From: Pedobacter roseus
GTDB taxonomy: Bacteria > Bacteroidota > Bacteroidia > Sphingobacteriales > Sphingobacteriaceae
Length of the DNA: 64,000 nt
NCBI RefSeq assembly: GCF_014395225.1
Contig: NZ_CP060723.1
Coordinates: forward strand, 4,402,001-4,466,000
Reading direction: 5' to 3'
Position 1 is the stretch's first letter. Each line of letters starts with the position of its first letter. The notes beneath the pieces are model-generated. The model made no database searches. It had not been told where the DNA came from and was given only the letters and a program-made list of their open reading frames with translations. Positions 16,547 to 25,113 of the stretch are shown piece by piece. Made by a program: the position numbers and the translations under genes.

Positions 16547-18457
16547 CTATTTCTTATCGTCTTCTTTCACTTCTTCAAAATCAACGTCAGTAACGTTATC
16601 GCCACCACCTTGAGGCTGACCATCAGCTTGTGGTTGTTCAGCACCTTGAGGCTGACCGCCATCTTTGTACATTTCCTCAGATGCTGCGTTCCATGCATTT
16701 TGCAATTCAGCTTGTGCTGCATCGATATCTGCAAAGTTACGTGAACCATGAGCTGCTTTTAATTTCTCTAAACCAGCTTCGATTGGTGCTTTTTTATCAG
16801 CAGATAATTTATCACCAAACTCTTTTAATTGTTTCTCAGTTGAGAAAATTAATGCATCAGCTCCGTTGATTTTATCAGCTTCTTCTTTTTGCTTAGCATC
16901 ATCTGCTGCATTAGCTTCAGCTTCTTCTTTCATTTTTTTGATCTCAGCATCAGTTAAACCTGAAGATGCTTCAATACGGATTTTTTGCTCTTTACCTGTA
17001 GCTTTATCTTTCGCACTTACGTGTAAGATACCATTGGCATCAATATCGAATGATACTTCTACCTGAGGCACACCACGAGGTGCTGGTGGAATACCATCTA
17101 AAATGAAACGGCCAATTGTACGGTTCTGGCCAGCCATTGGGCGCTCACCTTGTAAAATGTGGATTTCTACTGAAGGCTGGTTATCAGCTGCAGTTGAGAA
17201 AGTTTCCGATTTTTTAGTTGGGATTGTTGTGTTAGACTCAATTAATTTAGTCATTACACCACCCATAGTTTCGATACCTAATGATAAAGGCGTAACGTCT
17301 AATAACAATACATCTTTCACATCACCAGTTAACACACCACCTTGAATTGCAGCACCGATAGCCACAACCTCATCAGGGTTAACACCTTTACTTGGCTCTT
17401 TACCGAAGAAAGCTTTAACCGCTTCCTGAATTGCAGGGATACGGGTTGAACCACCTACCAGGATAATTTCGTCGATATCGCTTGTGCTTAAACCAGCATT
17501 TTTCAAAGCAGATTTACAAGGCTCGATAGTACGTTTAATTAAGCTATCAGCCAATTGCTCAAATTTAGCACGAGATAATGTACGTACTAAGTGTTTAGGG
17601 CCGCTGGCATCAGCAGTAATGTATGGTAAGTTAATTTCAGTTGAAGTTGTGCTTGATAACTCAATTTTAGCTTTCTCAGCAGCTTCTTTTAAACGTTGTA
17701 AAGCCATTGGATCTTTTGCAAGGTCCATGCTGTTTTCTGATTTAAATTCTTCAGTTAACCAATCGATAATAATGTGGTCAAAGTCATCACCACCTAAGTG
17801 AGTATCACCATCAGTAGATTTTACTTCGAAAACGCCATCACCTAATTCTAAAACCGAAACGTCATGTGTACCACCACCACAGTCAAACACAACAATTTTC
17901 ATGTCTTTGTGTGCTTTATCTAAACCATAAGCTAAAGCTGCTGCAGTTGGCTCGTTAATGATACGTTTTACAGTTAAACCTGCAATTTCGCCAGCTTCTT
18001 TAGTAGCCTGACGTTGTGCATCGTTAAAATAAGCAGGTACAGTGATAACTGCTTCTGTAACTTCCTGACCTAAGAAATCTTCAGCAGTTTTTTTCATTTT
18101 TTGTAAAATCATTGCAGAAATCTCTTGTGGAGTATATTTTCTGTCGTCGATTTCTACACGTGGTGTATTGTTATCACCTTTAACTACTTTATAAGGTACA
18201 CGCCCAGCTTCTTTCGCACTTTCGTCGTAGCTGTTACCCATAAAGCGTTTAATCGAATATATCGTTTTTGTTGGGTTGGTTATAGCCTGACGTTTAGCAG
18301 GCTCGCCAACCTTGCGCTCACCGTTTTCTGCAAAAGCAACAATAGACGGTGTAGTACGTTTACCCTCACTGTTTGCGATAACTACAGGCTCATTGCCCTC
18401 CATTACGCTCACGCAAGAGTTTGTTGTTCCTAAGTCTATTCCAATAATTTTTCCCAT
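16547..18457 (-). CDS. dnaK: Chaperone protein DnaK (Hsp70)
   Basis: A 636-residue Hsp70. The start at 18457 is chosen because the protein then begins MGKIIGIDLGTTNSCVSVM; an upstream TTG-initiated extension of 22 residues is not conserved. The ATPase domain (1-370) shows VVFDCGGGTHDVSVLELGDG and ILVGGSTRIPAI. The linker DVLLLDVTPLSLGIETMGG leads to the substrate-binding domain and a helical lid, then a Gly/Gln tail ending VTDVDFEEVKEDDKK. It is monocistronic: grpE and dnaJ are not adjacent, while cbpA-cbpM lie 4 kb away. A candidate promoter is noted at 18507-18523. Confidence 0.98.
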   Translation of the reverse strand: MGKIIGIDLGTTNSCVSVMEGNEPVVIANSEGKRTTPSIVAFAENGERKVGEPAKRQAITNPTKTIYSIKRFMGNSYDESAKEAGRVPYKVVKGDNNTPRVEIDDRKYTPQEISAMILQKMKKTAEDFLGQEVTEAVITVPAYFNDAQRQATKEAGEIAGLTVKRIINEPTAAALAYGLDKAHKDMKIVVFDCGGGTHDVSVLELGDGVFEVKSTDGDTHLGGDDFDHIIIDWLTEEFKSENSMDLAKDPMALQRLKEAAEKAKIELSSTTSTEINLPYITADASGPKHLVRTLSRAKFEQLADSLIKRTIEPCKSALKNAGLSTSDIDEIILVGGSTRIPAIQEAVKAFFGKEPSKGVNPDEVVAIGAAIQGGVLTGDVKDVLLLDVTPLSLGIETMGGVMTKLIESNTTIPTKKSETFSTAADNQPSVEIHILQGERPMAGQNRTIGRFILDGIPPAPRGVPQVEVSFDIDANGILHVSAKDKATGKEQKIRIEASSGLTDAEIKKMKEEAEANAADDAKQKEEADKINGADALIFSTEKQLKEFGDKLSADKKAPIEAGLEKLKAAHGSRNFADIDAAQAELQNAWNAASEEMYKDGGQPQGAEQPQADGQPQGGGDNVTDVDFEEVKEDDKK

Positions 18458-18506
18458 TGTATTTTTAATTTCTCTTTTTAAAGTATTATAATTTCTACTG
18501 CTATTA

Positions 18507-18523
18507 AACAATGCTTGTGCCAA
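18507..18523 (-). promoter_or_regulatory. Sigma-54-like motif upstream of dnaK
   Basis: On the minus strand, TTGGCACAAGCATTGTT. This fits the sigma-54 pattern TGGCAC-N5-TTGC with the correct GG-N10 spacing but GT in place of GC at -12. It lies 50-66 nt before the ATG. A weaker Bacteroidetes-type promoter (TTTA-N19-TACTTTAA) overlaps the space to the ATG, so the true promoter is open. Confidence 0.35.
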
Positions 18524-18718
18524 TTGGTTTTTGGCAGAAAATATGGGTAAAAGACTGTTAAAATGTAAAAAAAGAGACTTGTCTCTACTGACAGCATGAC
18601 AGAGAATGATGGAAGATGTGGGATGGACGATGGATAAGGGGCAAATCCAAAGGTGAAAGCTTAAAGACTAAAGGTTAAGCAAAGTTTATTTTTAAAAGGA
18701 TTTGTAAATGAAAGTCAG

Positions 18719-18800
18719 CAGTACTTCGGAGGCAGCAGCCCCGCTATCCGCTTTACCCCGACTTTACGTCGGGATGCCCGCTCCTATCGGGTTTAGTTAC
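18719..18800 (+). repeat. Modular hairpin repeat, copy D
   Basis: GGCAGCAGCCCCGCTATCCGCT, then an internal hairpin CCCGAC/GTCGGG (18757-18773, loop TTTAC), then CTCCTATCGGGTTTAGTT. It has the same order of parts as the copies at 16.3, 49.7 and 63.9 kb. It lies in a 434-bp spacer between dnaK and the DUF1304 gene that holds no gene otherwise. Confidence 0.65.
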
Positions 18801-18891
18801 AACAGACAGTAAAAAAAACGCCCTTAATTTTTATATCTTTAGAGATACAATTAATCAGTGTAATCATTTAAATCTGTGTAATCCCCATTAT

Positions 18892-19251
18892 ATGCAAATA
18901 GCAGCCCAAATCGTAATCGGCTTAGTCGCCTTTATCCACATCTACATCCTTTGGCTGGAAATGTTCGCCTGGACCACCAGAGCTCCAAAAGTTTTTAAAA
19001 CCATTCCGAAAGATTTATTCGTACCAACCAAAACATTGGCGGCCAACCAGGGCTTATATAATGGCTTTTTAGCCGCAGGCTTAATCTGGTCGCTATGCAT
19101 AACCGATCATCACTGGAAATTTTATGTGGCCATATTCTTTTTAACCTGCGTTATTATTGCAGGTATTTATGGCGCTGCAACTGCCAGTAAAAAAATCCTT
19201 TATGTACAATCTATCCCCGCATTAATCGCATTGATTTTATTGCATCTGTAG
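18892..19251 (+). CDS. DUF1304 family membrane protein
   Basis: A 119-residue integral membrane protein with four predicted helices (about 5-25, 50-68, 74-93, 101-118). The family pattern is clear: VAFIHIYILWLEMFAWTTRA, then LAANQGLYNGFLAAGLIW, and GIYGAATASKKILYVQSIPA. Members have no settled biochemical role. It stands alone between dnaK and a divergent methyltransferase gene. Upstream carries TATCTTTA, close to a -7 box, but no -33 element. Confidence 0.88.
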   Translation: MQIAAQIVIGLVAFIHIYILWLEMFAWTTRAPKVFKTIPKDLFVPTKTLAANQGLYNGFLAAGLIWSLCITDHHWKFYVAIFFLTCVIIAGIYGAATASKKILYVQSIPALIALILLHL

Positions 19252-19608
19252 TTTATAGTTTTCGATTAGCACATGCAGAAGTTATTCGCTCTCCTCATCT
19301 CATTTGCTATTTTCGGATTGAATCCTGTTAAGAACAATAAAATAATTGAAGATAGAATTATTAAGCCCTTTTAAACGGATTGTGGTTGCACATTCTTACA
19401 CGCCTGTTCCTAACTAGGAAATTTATCCATAAACTTTATTTGGGCAAAGTGCCGGCTGCCCAGTCTTATCAGATGCAATCATGAAAAAAAACAGACGTGC
19501 TTCTTAAAACCAAGAAAAAGCCAGTGTTGTTATGGATTTATGTTTAGTTAATGAAAAGGAAGGTTAAAAAAGAGTAATCGTTATTCCGCGGGCATCTAAC
19601 CAAGACAA
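19252..19608. other. Spacer with a 33-codon signal-peptide-like ORF
   Basis: The only coding hint is ATG 19273 to TAA 19374, encoding a 33-residue peptide starting MQKLFALLISFAIFGLNP that looks like an orphan signal peptide. It may be the broken start of a lost exported protein, a real small protein, or chance. The remainder shows no gene, RNA or strong terminator. Confidence 0.3.
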
Positions 19609-20814
19609 CTACAATTCCAATAACCGTTCCAAATGATGGTAACCAATCCCGAAATACTCCTTGCTAGCTTTTATTTTCTCTAAAATTCTCTTTTGCTCTT
19701 CGTTCTTCGGACTTCCGACTAAAGACTTCGGACTTTTTTTCACCCCCACCACAAGCACATTCTTTGGCGTATGTGCATCAGAAATAAACTCAAAAACCTT
19801 GGTTTTATAGCCAAAATATTCTAAAATTAAGGCCCGAATACCATCGGTAACCATTTCGGCCTGGCGTTCTAAAAAGATGCCATATTTAGTTAAAAACGAT
19901 ACATCATTCTTCACTTTGTTTTGCTCAATTTCTCTACGGATCTGTTTATGGCAACATGGTGCAACAACAATCAGTTCGGCATTTGCTTTAATTCCTTTAA
20001 AAATGGCATCATCTGTTGCCGTATCGCAGGCATGTAAGGCGATTAATAAATTAACATCTTCAGCATTATAATCTTCAATCGTCCCCTGAACAAAATTCAA
20101 TTGGGCAAAAGCAGATTTTTCAGCAACACTATTACACAAATCCACCATATCCTGACGATACTCTACCCCAACTACTTCAGTTTCCAGTTTTAAAACCGAA
20201 TGTAAATAATCATATAGTGCAAAAGTTAAATAACCTTTGCCAGAGCCCATATCAGCCACTTTTTTAATCGTACCTTCTGGCAATTCTTTAATCAAAGCAC
20301 TTAAAATTTCGATGTAATGGTTAATCTGACGGAATTTATCCTGTGCATTTTTAAAAACCTTACCTTCAGCATCGGTAATTTTCAACTCGGTTAAATATGA
20401 TTTTGAATCGGGCTTAATCAATCTGGTTTTTTCTTTGTCGTGGATGGCAGAAGGGACTTCTTTAGCTGATGCTTTCGTTTCCCTCAAAACCACTTTACCG
20501 TTGTTCAGTTCTTCTAAAATCAGGTCTTTTTCGGTAGTAAATAAGGTTCCTATTTTAAATCCATTTTCCAGATAATCAGTAATCAGGTCTAGCCCTTCAT
20601 CAACGACATAGTTTTTTACCACATCGCGGGTTTTATATCGATAGGTAAAGGCCAGCTTATCTTCACGTTTAATCGCCACTTTACGGATCAGCAACTGCTT
20701 TAGCGCTTCCTCCGCTCCTTTATAGTTCCCTAAAGAAACTTTCACAAAGGTTGTTGCATCCAGGCTTTCTTTTAAAGCGATACTAAACTGTTTGATATAT
20801 TCTGATACTGCCAT
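19609..20814 (-). CDS. SAM-dependent methyltransferase (Methyltransf_32/GSTCD-like)
   Basis: A 401-residue protein if started at the ATG at 20814 (MAVSEYIKQFSIAL); the longer frame upstream adds a non-conserved extension. The C-terminal half has the SAM-binding motif VADMGSGKGYLTFALYDYL, motif II-like VVGVEYRQDMVDLCN, and LIALHACDTATDDAIF with VVAPCCHKQIRREIEQ, a pattern shared with the eukaryotic GSTCD/RRNAD group. The N-terminal half is likely a substrate domain. An oddity is the linker KKSPKSLVGSPKNEEQKR, encoded by a tandem AGTCCGAAG-type phrase that looks like the intergenic repeats of this genome. The substrate, probably an RNA, is unknown. Confidence 0.82.
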   Translation of the reverse strand: MAVSEYIKQFSIALKESLDATTFVKVSLGNYKGAEEALKQLLIRKVAIKREDKLAFTYRYKTRDVVKNYVVDEGLDLITDYLENGFKIGTLFTTEKDLILEELNNGKVVLRETKASAKEVPSAIHDKEKTRLIKPDSKSYLTELKITDAEGKVFKNAQDKFRQINHYIEILSALIKELPEGTIKKVADMGSGKGYLTFALYDYLHSVLKLETEVVGVEYRQDMVDLCNSVAEKSAFAQLNFVQGTIEDYNAEDVNLLIALHACDTATDDAIFKGIKANAELIVVAPCCHKQIRREIEQNKVKNDVSFLTKYGIFLERQAEMVTDGIRALILEYFGYKTKVFEFISDAHTPKNVLVVGVKKSPKSLVGSPKNEEQKRILEKIKASKEYFGIGYHHLERLLEL

Positions 20815-21104
20815 TGGTAATTTTGAACTGCAAAGATAATCAAGTTTATCTGCAGCCGAATATTTAAGCGATAATGTAACAATAGAGCGACTATAGAAAA
20901 AACTGATAAATGAAGTAAAATGGAAGATGGAAAAAATTTTCAACCAGAAAAACCGCTGGCAAGGCCCTAAATAAACCTGTGAGGTAATACGATTTAGAAA
21001 TACGTACTGCTATTATTATCTATATTGATTCCAAAGTAGCGGATCGCTTTTTTTTCAAAAAATTAAGCTTTAGATTAGGGTATTAAAATAGCTAACCATA
21101 ATAC

Positions 21105-22841
21105 ATGAGTGACTTTCAGATAAAAAAATCTCCAACCGTTTATGATGCCATTATTGTTGGCTCAGGAGCTGGTGGCGGGATGGCTGCGTACGTTCTGGCA
21201 CATGCAGGGCAAAAGGTATTATTGCTCGAGGCCGGTCAAAATTTCGATCCACGATTAGATTCACATCAATTAAAATGGCCCTGGGAATCGCCCCGCCGCG
21301 GTGCAGGTACCGTTCGTCCATTTGGTGATTTTGATGCTTCTTATGGTGGCTGGGAGTTAGAAGGCGAGCCTTATACCCAGAAAAACAAAAGCGAATTCGA
21401 ATGGTTCCGTTCGCGGATGCTCGGTGGCCGTACCAACCACTGGGGCAGGATTTCTTTACGGATGGGTCCGGAAGATTTTAAACCTAAAGATGGTTTAACT
21501 GATTCCTGGCCGATTACTTATGCTGATGTAAAACCATTTTACGATAAAGTTGACCGCATGATTGGTATTTATGGAACGGCAGAAGGAATTGAAAGTGAGC
21601 CGGATGGAATTTTCATGAAACCGCCAAAACCCAGGTTAAATGAGCTTTTCATCAAAAAAGGTGCAGAAAAAGCTGGGGTAAAAGTAATTACCGGCCGTGG
21701 ATCAGTCCTTACCGAAGCTTTACCGAATAACAGCGATCGCGCACCTTGTTTTTATTGTGGCCAATGTGGCAGAAGCTGTAAAGTTTATGGCGATTTTTCG
21801 TCTTCATCATGTTTGGTAAATCCTGCAGTAAAAACCGGAAACCTTACCGTAATTACCGACGCCATGGTGCGTGAAGTAATTACCGATAAAGATGGATCCG
21901 CAAAAGGTGTTTCTTATGTAAACCGCAAAGATTTGCAGGAATATCAGGTAAACGGGAAACTGGTTATTTTAGGCGCCAGTGCCTGCGAATCTGCCCGAAT
22001 ATTATTAAATTCAAAATCAGCCTCACATCCAAATGGCCTGGCCAATAGCAGCGGTGTGGTTGGAAAATACTTACACGATTCTACCGGAGCCAGTGTTTCG
22101 GGCTTTCTGCCTCAATTAATGGATAGGAAACGTTATAATGAAGACGGCGTTGGTAGTGTACACATTTATTCACCATGGTGGTTAGATAACCGCAAACTCA
22201 ACTTCCCGCGTGGTTACCACATCGAATATTGGGGCGGCATGGGTATGCCAGCTTATGGTTTTGGTGGCGGTGTAGCCGAAATGAACGGAATGGTACCTGG
22301 AAGAGATGGCAAAATGAAAGAAGCCGGAGGTTACGGAAAATCATTAAAAGATGATTACCGCCGTTTCTATGGAACCGGAGTTGGAATGGCTGGTCGTGGT
22401 ACCGCAATTGCCAGAGAAAGCAATTACTGCGAGATAGATCCGAATACGGTAGATAAATATGGTATTCCGGTTTTAAGATTTAACTATAAATGGGACAAAG
22501 ATGAAATTCTGCAGGCAAAACACATGCAGGAAACCTTCCTTTCGATTATGAAGGAAATGGGGGCCGTGGTTACTTCTGAAATTCAGGGGGCAGATACCAA
22601 TTACGGCTTACTTAACCCTGGGAAAATTATCCACGAAGTAGGTACCATACGTATGGGCGATGACCCTAAAAAATCGGCATTGAATAAATACTGCCAGGCA
22701 CATGATTGCAAAAACCTTTTTGTGGTTGATGCCGGACCATTTGTACAACAGGGCGATAAAAACGCAACCTGGACGATTTTAGCCCTTTCGATGCGTACTG
22801 CGGAATATATTTTAGCTCAAAAGAAAAAACAGAACATTTAA
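21105..22841 (+). CDS. GMC-family FAD oxidoreductase
   Basis: A 578-residue flavoenzyme. The FAD-binding start is YDAIIVGSGAGGGMAAYVL; GGRTNHWGRISLRMG is the second FAD-contact motif, and the C-terminal domain shows HEVGTIRMGDDP and LFVVDAGPFVQQGDKNATWT. A Cys-rich segment, CFYCGQCGRSCK at about residue 210, resembles the Fe-S-binding loop of FAD-dependent glucose/gluconate dehydrogenases. It lacks a signal peptide but forms an operon with a Tat-type gluconate-dehydrogenase subunit 3 gene 11 bp downstream, so it is probably co-exported with it. The substrate is a sugar or alcohol, unspecified. Confidence 0.9.
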   Translation: MSDFQIKKSPTVYDAIIVGSGAGGGMAAYVLAHAGQKVLLLEAGQNFDPRLDSHQLKWPWESPRRGAGTVRPFGDFDASYGGWELEGEPYTQKNKSEFEWFRSRMLGGRTNHWGRISLRMGPEDFKPKDGLTDSWPITYADVKPFYDKVDRMIGIYGTAEGIESEPDGIFMKPPKPRLNELFIKKGAEKAGVKVITGRGSVLTEALPNNSDRAPCFYCGQCGRSCKVYGDFSSSSCLVNPAVKTGNLTVITDAMVREVITDKDGSAKGVSYVNRKDLQEYQVNGKLVILGASACESARILLNSKSASHPNGLANSSGVVGKYLHDSTGASVSGFLPQLMDRKRYNEDGVGSVHIYSPWWLDNRKLNFPRGYHIEYWGGMGMPAYGFGGGVAEMNGMVPGRDGKMKEAGGYGKSLKDDYRRFYGTGVGMAGRGTAIARESNYCEIDPNTVDKYGIPVLRFNYKWDKDEILQAKHMQETFLSIMKEMGAVVTSEIQGADTNYGLLNPGKIIHEVGTIRMGDDPKKSALNKYCQAHDCKNLFVVDAGPFVQQGDKNATWTILALSMRTAEYILAQKKKQNI

Positions 22842-22852
22842 GAATTACCATA

Positions 22853-23485
22853 ATGAACAGACGTGATTCCATAAAAGCATTAGGTTTAACAGCCATTAGT
22901 ACAACTGTACTTTTAGATGCCTGTAAACAACCTGAAACAAAAACCGAAGCCGCCGCACCTGAAGAAACCGCAAAAGAAGCGGGAAGAGAACAATGGGAGT
23001 TAGACCGCGACAAAAACCTGAAATCGGAAACCTTTTTTACTAAACATGAAATGGCCACCATTACAGTTTTGGCCGACATCATTATTCCAAAGGATGAAGT
23101 TTCGGGCAGCGCATCGGAAGCAAAAGTGCCCGAGTTTATCGAATTTATAGTAAAAGATATTCCTGAACATAAAGTACCCATGCGTGGCGGACTGAAATGG
23201 CTCGATGTATACAGTTTCAATAAATTTCAAAAACCGTTTGTTGAAGCGTCGGCAGATCAGCAGATTTCGATTGTGGATGAAATTGCCTACCCTAAAAAAG
23301 CCCGCCCAGAAATGCAGGCAGGCGTAACCTTTTTCAACAGGATGAGAAGTTTAACGGCATCGGGTTTTTATACGACAGAAATGGGGGTAAAAGACATTGG
23401 TTATGTTGGCAACGCACCAAACCAATGGGCCGGCGTTCCTGCTGATGTACTGAAACAGTACGGCATGGAAAATGTGGAGGTATAG
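22853..23485 (+). CDS. Gluconate 2-dehydrogenase subunit 3-like Tat lipoprotein
   Basis: A 210-residue small subunit. The N-terminus has a twin-arginine motif (NRRDSIKALGL) and then a lipobox-like LLDAC, so it is likely Tat-exported and lipid-anchored. The body (FTKHEMATITVLADIIIPKD, then VPEFIEFIVKDIPEHK) is typical of the gluconate 2-dehydrogenase subunit 3 family. It starts 11 bp after the GMC oxidoreductase and probably carries that enzyme out by hitchhiking. The IS element has landed 103 bp after its stop, without harming it. Confidence 0.9.
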   Translation: MNRRDSIKALGLTAISTTVLLDACKQPETKTEAAAPEETAKEAGREQWELDRDKNLKSETFFTKHEMATITVLADIIIPKDEVSGSASEAKVPEFIEFIVKDIPEHKVPMRGGLKWLDVYSFNKFQKPFVEASADQQISIVDEIAYPKKARPEMQAGVTFFNRMRSLTASGFYTTEMGVKDIGYVGNAPNQWAGVPADVLKQYGMENVEV

Positions 23486-23613
23486 TCGTATAAAAAAAAG
23501 TTGTCATTGGTATGTACCTTCACTTGACGGTAATTACGCAGTTCGTGAACACGTGAACCACGGCACATAAAAAATATAATCCTATACTAAAGAAGTCAAG
23601 TTTTAAAATACAC

Positions 23614-23646
23614 TGCCCCAAAAAGTTAGACACTTTATGGGGGCAT
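23614..23646 (+). promoter_or_regulatory. Stem-loop in the IS leader before orfA
   Basis: TGCCCC and GGGGCA arms flank AAAAAGTTAGACACTTTAT, just before the orfA ATG at 23651. The position could reduce translation initiation from read-through transcripts, as known in some IS elements. Confidence 0.35.
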
Positions 23647-23650
23647 TTTT

Positions 23651-24169
23651 ATGAGTAGAAAAATTAAATACGGTTTAGAGTTAAAATTACTGTTGGTAAA
23701 ACAGGCGATCAATGGAGAAGGTTCGGTTCGTGCTATTGCTAAGGAAAACCAGATTAACCATACGATTTTGGATAAATGGGTTAGTTTTTATAAAGCCTAT
23801 GGAATTGAAGGATTACAATTGCAGCCACGTCAATACGATGGCGATTTTAAGTTAACAGTAATAGAAACATTAAGAACTGAAGGCTTATCTTTATACCAGG
23901 CCTGCATCAGATTCAAACTTCCTTCAGTCAGTATGCTCAGCAATTGGCAAAAGAAGTATGAAAGTGAAGGTGTGGGGGCACTTTTCAAATCATGTAGGGG
24001 AAAATTTATGGATGCACCCGATAAAAAATCTAAAAAGAATAATCCTAAACAAACCAGGGAGCAGGAGTTGGAAAAGGAAAACAATTTTTTGCGTGCCGAA
24101 AATGAATATCTAAAAAAGTTGTATGCCTTAATTCAGAAGGAAGAAGCAGAGAAAAAGAAAAAGCGCTGA
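23651..24169 (+). CDS. IS3-family transposase OrfA
   Basis: A 172-residue DNA-binding protein of the IS150/IS3 orfA type, with two helix-turn-helix segments (GSVRAIAKENQINHTILDKW; LSLYQACIRFKLPSVSMLSN) and a leucine-zipper-like tail (QELEKENNFLRAENEYLKKL). It binds the IS ends. The gene ends in an A-rich run, GAAAAAGAAAAAG at 24151-24163, just before its TGA. This is where ribosomes likely slip by -1 to make the OrfAB transposase. Confidence 0.92.
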   Translation: MSRKIKYGLELKLLLVKQAINGEGSVRAIAKENQINHTILDKWVSFYKAYGIEGLQLQPRQYDGDFKLTVIETLRTEGLSLYQACIRFKLPSVSMLSNWQKKYESEGVGALFKSCRGKFMDAPDKKSKKNNPKQTREQELEKENNFLRAENEYLKKLYALIQKEEAEKKKKR

Positions 24170-24204
24170 TCATCCAGGGATTAAGGCAGAAACACGATCT
24201 TAAA

Positions 24205-25011
24205 ATGTTGCTACAGGCAGCAGATATGGCTAGGAGTACGTTCTATTACCAAATCCAGAAAAATAAAAAAGCAGATAAATACGGTCATCTTAAAATACAG
24301 ATCAAGAACTTATATGACCAGCATAAGGGCAGATTAGGGTATAGACGGATGGTCTATGCCCTAAGGGAGCTGGGCTTTCATCTCAATGATAAAACAGTTC
24401 TGCGCCTCATGAAGTCGATGGGGCTGAAAAGTGTGATCAGGGTAAAGAAATATAAAACCTATAGGGGGCAGTTCGGTAAAGTGGCCGAGAATGTATTGCA
24501 GCGTAACTTTAGAGCAGATAGGCCTTTCCAAAAATGGGCAACAGATGTTACAGAGTTTAAAGTAGGCGTACAAAAGTTATATCTTTCGCCTATAATAGAT
24601 CTTTTTAATGGTGAGATAATAAGTTACAAATTGTCGGAAAGGCCGAATTTTAAGCAAGTAACAGAAATGATCAAAGAAGCTTTTATACGCATACCCAAGC
24701 AACAAACAGCGCTTATCTTACATTCCGATCAGGGATGGCAGTACCAAATGAAGGCGTACCAAAAGCTCCTTCAGGAAAAAGCTGTTATACAGAGCATGTC
24801 AAGGAAGGGAAATTGCCTGGACAATGCAGTCATTGAAAACTTTTTTGGAACTATAAAATCCGAACTGTTTTACCTGAAAAAATATCAAACCATAGAAGAA
24901 CTAAAAATGGAAATCAAATCTTACATAAGCTATTATAATAACGACAGGATCAGACTTAACTTAAAAGGAATGAGTCCGGTAAAGTACCGAACTCAAATGT
25001 GGAAAAATTAA
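24205..25011 (+). CDS. IS3-family transposase OrfB (DDE integrase)
   Basis: A 268-residue catalytic part with an rve integrase core. The DDE triad is visible: FQKWATDVTEFKVG (first Asp), LILHSDQGWQYQ (second Asp) and NAVIENFFGTIKSE (Glu). An HTH_21 segment, HKGRLGYRRMVYALRELGF, precedes it. The frame is open upstream of the ATG to the slip site at about 24151-24163, so the active enzyme is probably the OrfAB fusion. No damage is seen, so the element may be functional. Confidence 0.93.
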   Translation: MLLQAADMARSTFYYQIQKNKKADKYGHLKIQIKNLYDQHKGRLGYRRMVYALRELGFHLNDKTVLRLMKSMGLKSVIRVKKYKTYRGQFGKVAENVLQRNFRADRPFQKWATDVTEFKVGVQKLYLSPIIDLFNGEIISYKLSERPNFKQVTEMIKEAFIRIPKQQTALILHSDQGWQYQMKAYQKLLQEKAVIQSMSRKGNCLDNAVIENFFGTIKSELFYLKKYQTIEELKMEIKSYISYYNNDRIRLNLKGMSPVKYRTQMWKN

Positions 25012-25060
25012 ATTATTTTTGTCCAAACTTCTGGGGGCAGTCCAAAAACTTGACTTCTTT

Positions 25061-25113
25061 TAATTATCACAATAAAGACCCTGAAACAAGTGCAGGGTGA
25101 TGTCAAAAAAATA
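25061..25113. repeat. Short hairpin repeat after the IS element
   Basis: CCCTGAAACAAGTGCAGGG at 25079-25097 with a 5-bp stem, a second copy of the phrase at 8101-8119. It lies right after the stop of the minus-strand GH-like gene and could act as its 3' hairpin. Confidence 0.4.

Larger units (their letters stand above)
23589..25060 (+). mobile_element. IS3-family insertion sequence (IS150 type)
   Basis: A complete element of about 1470 bp with orfA and orfB in -1 frame relation. Ends carry inverted repeats: AAAGAAGTCAAGTTTT at 23589-23604 and AAAACTTGACTTCTTT at 25045-25060, with further inner similarity (CTGCCCC/GGGGGCAG near 23613 and 25033). No unambiguous target-site duplication is visible. 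It sits between the gluconate-dehydrogenase subunit gene and the convergent GH-like gene, in a spacer. Confidence 0.9.

Noticed and set aside
18458..18523. 22-residue N-terminal extension of DnaK
   Set aside because: It would start from TTG, is not conserved, and overlaps the likely promoter; MGKIIGIDLG is the standard DnaK start.
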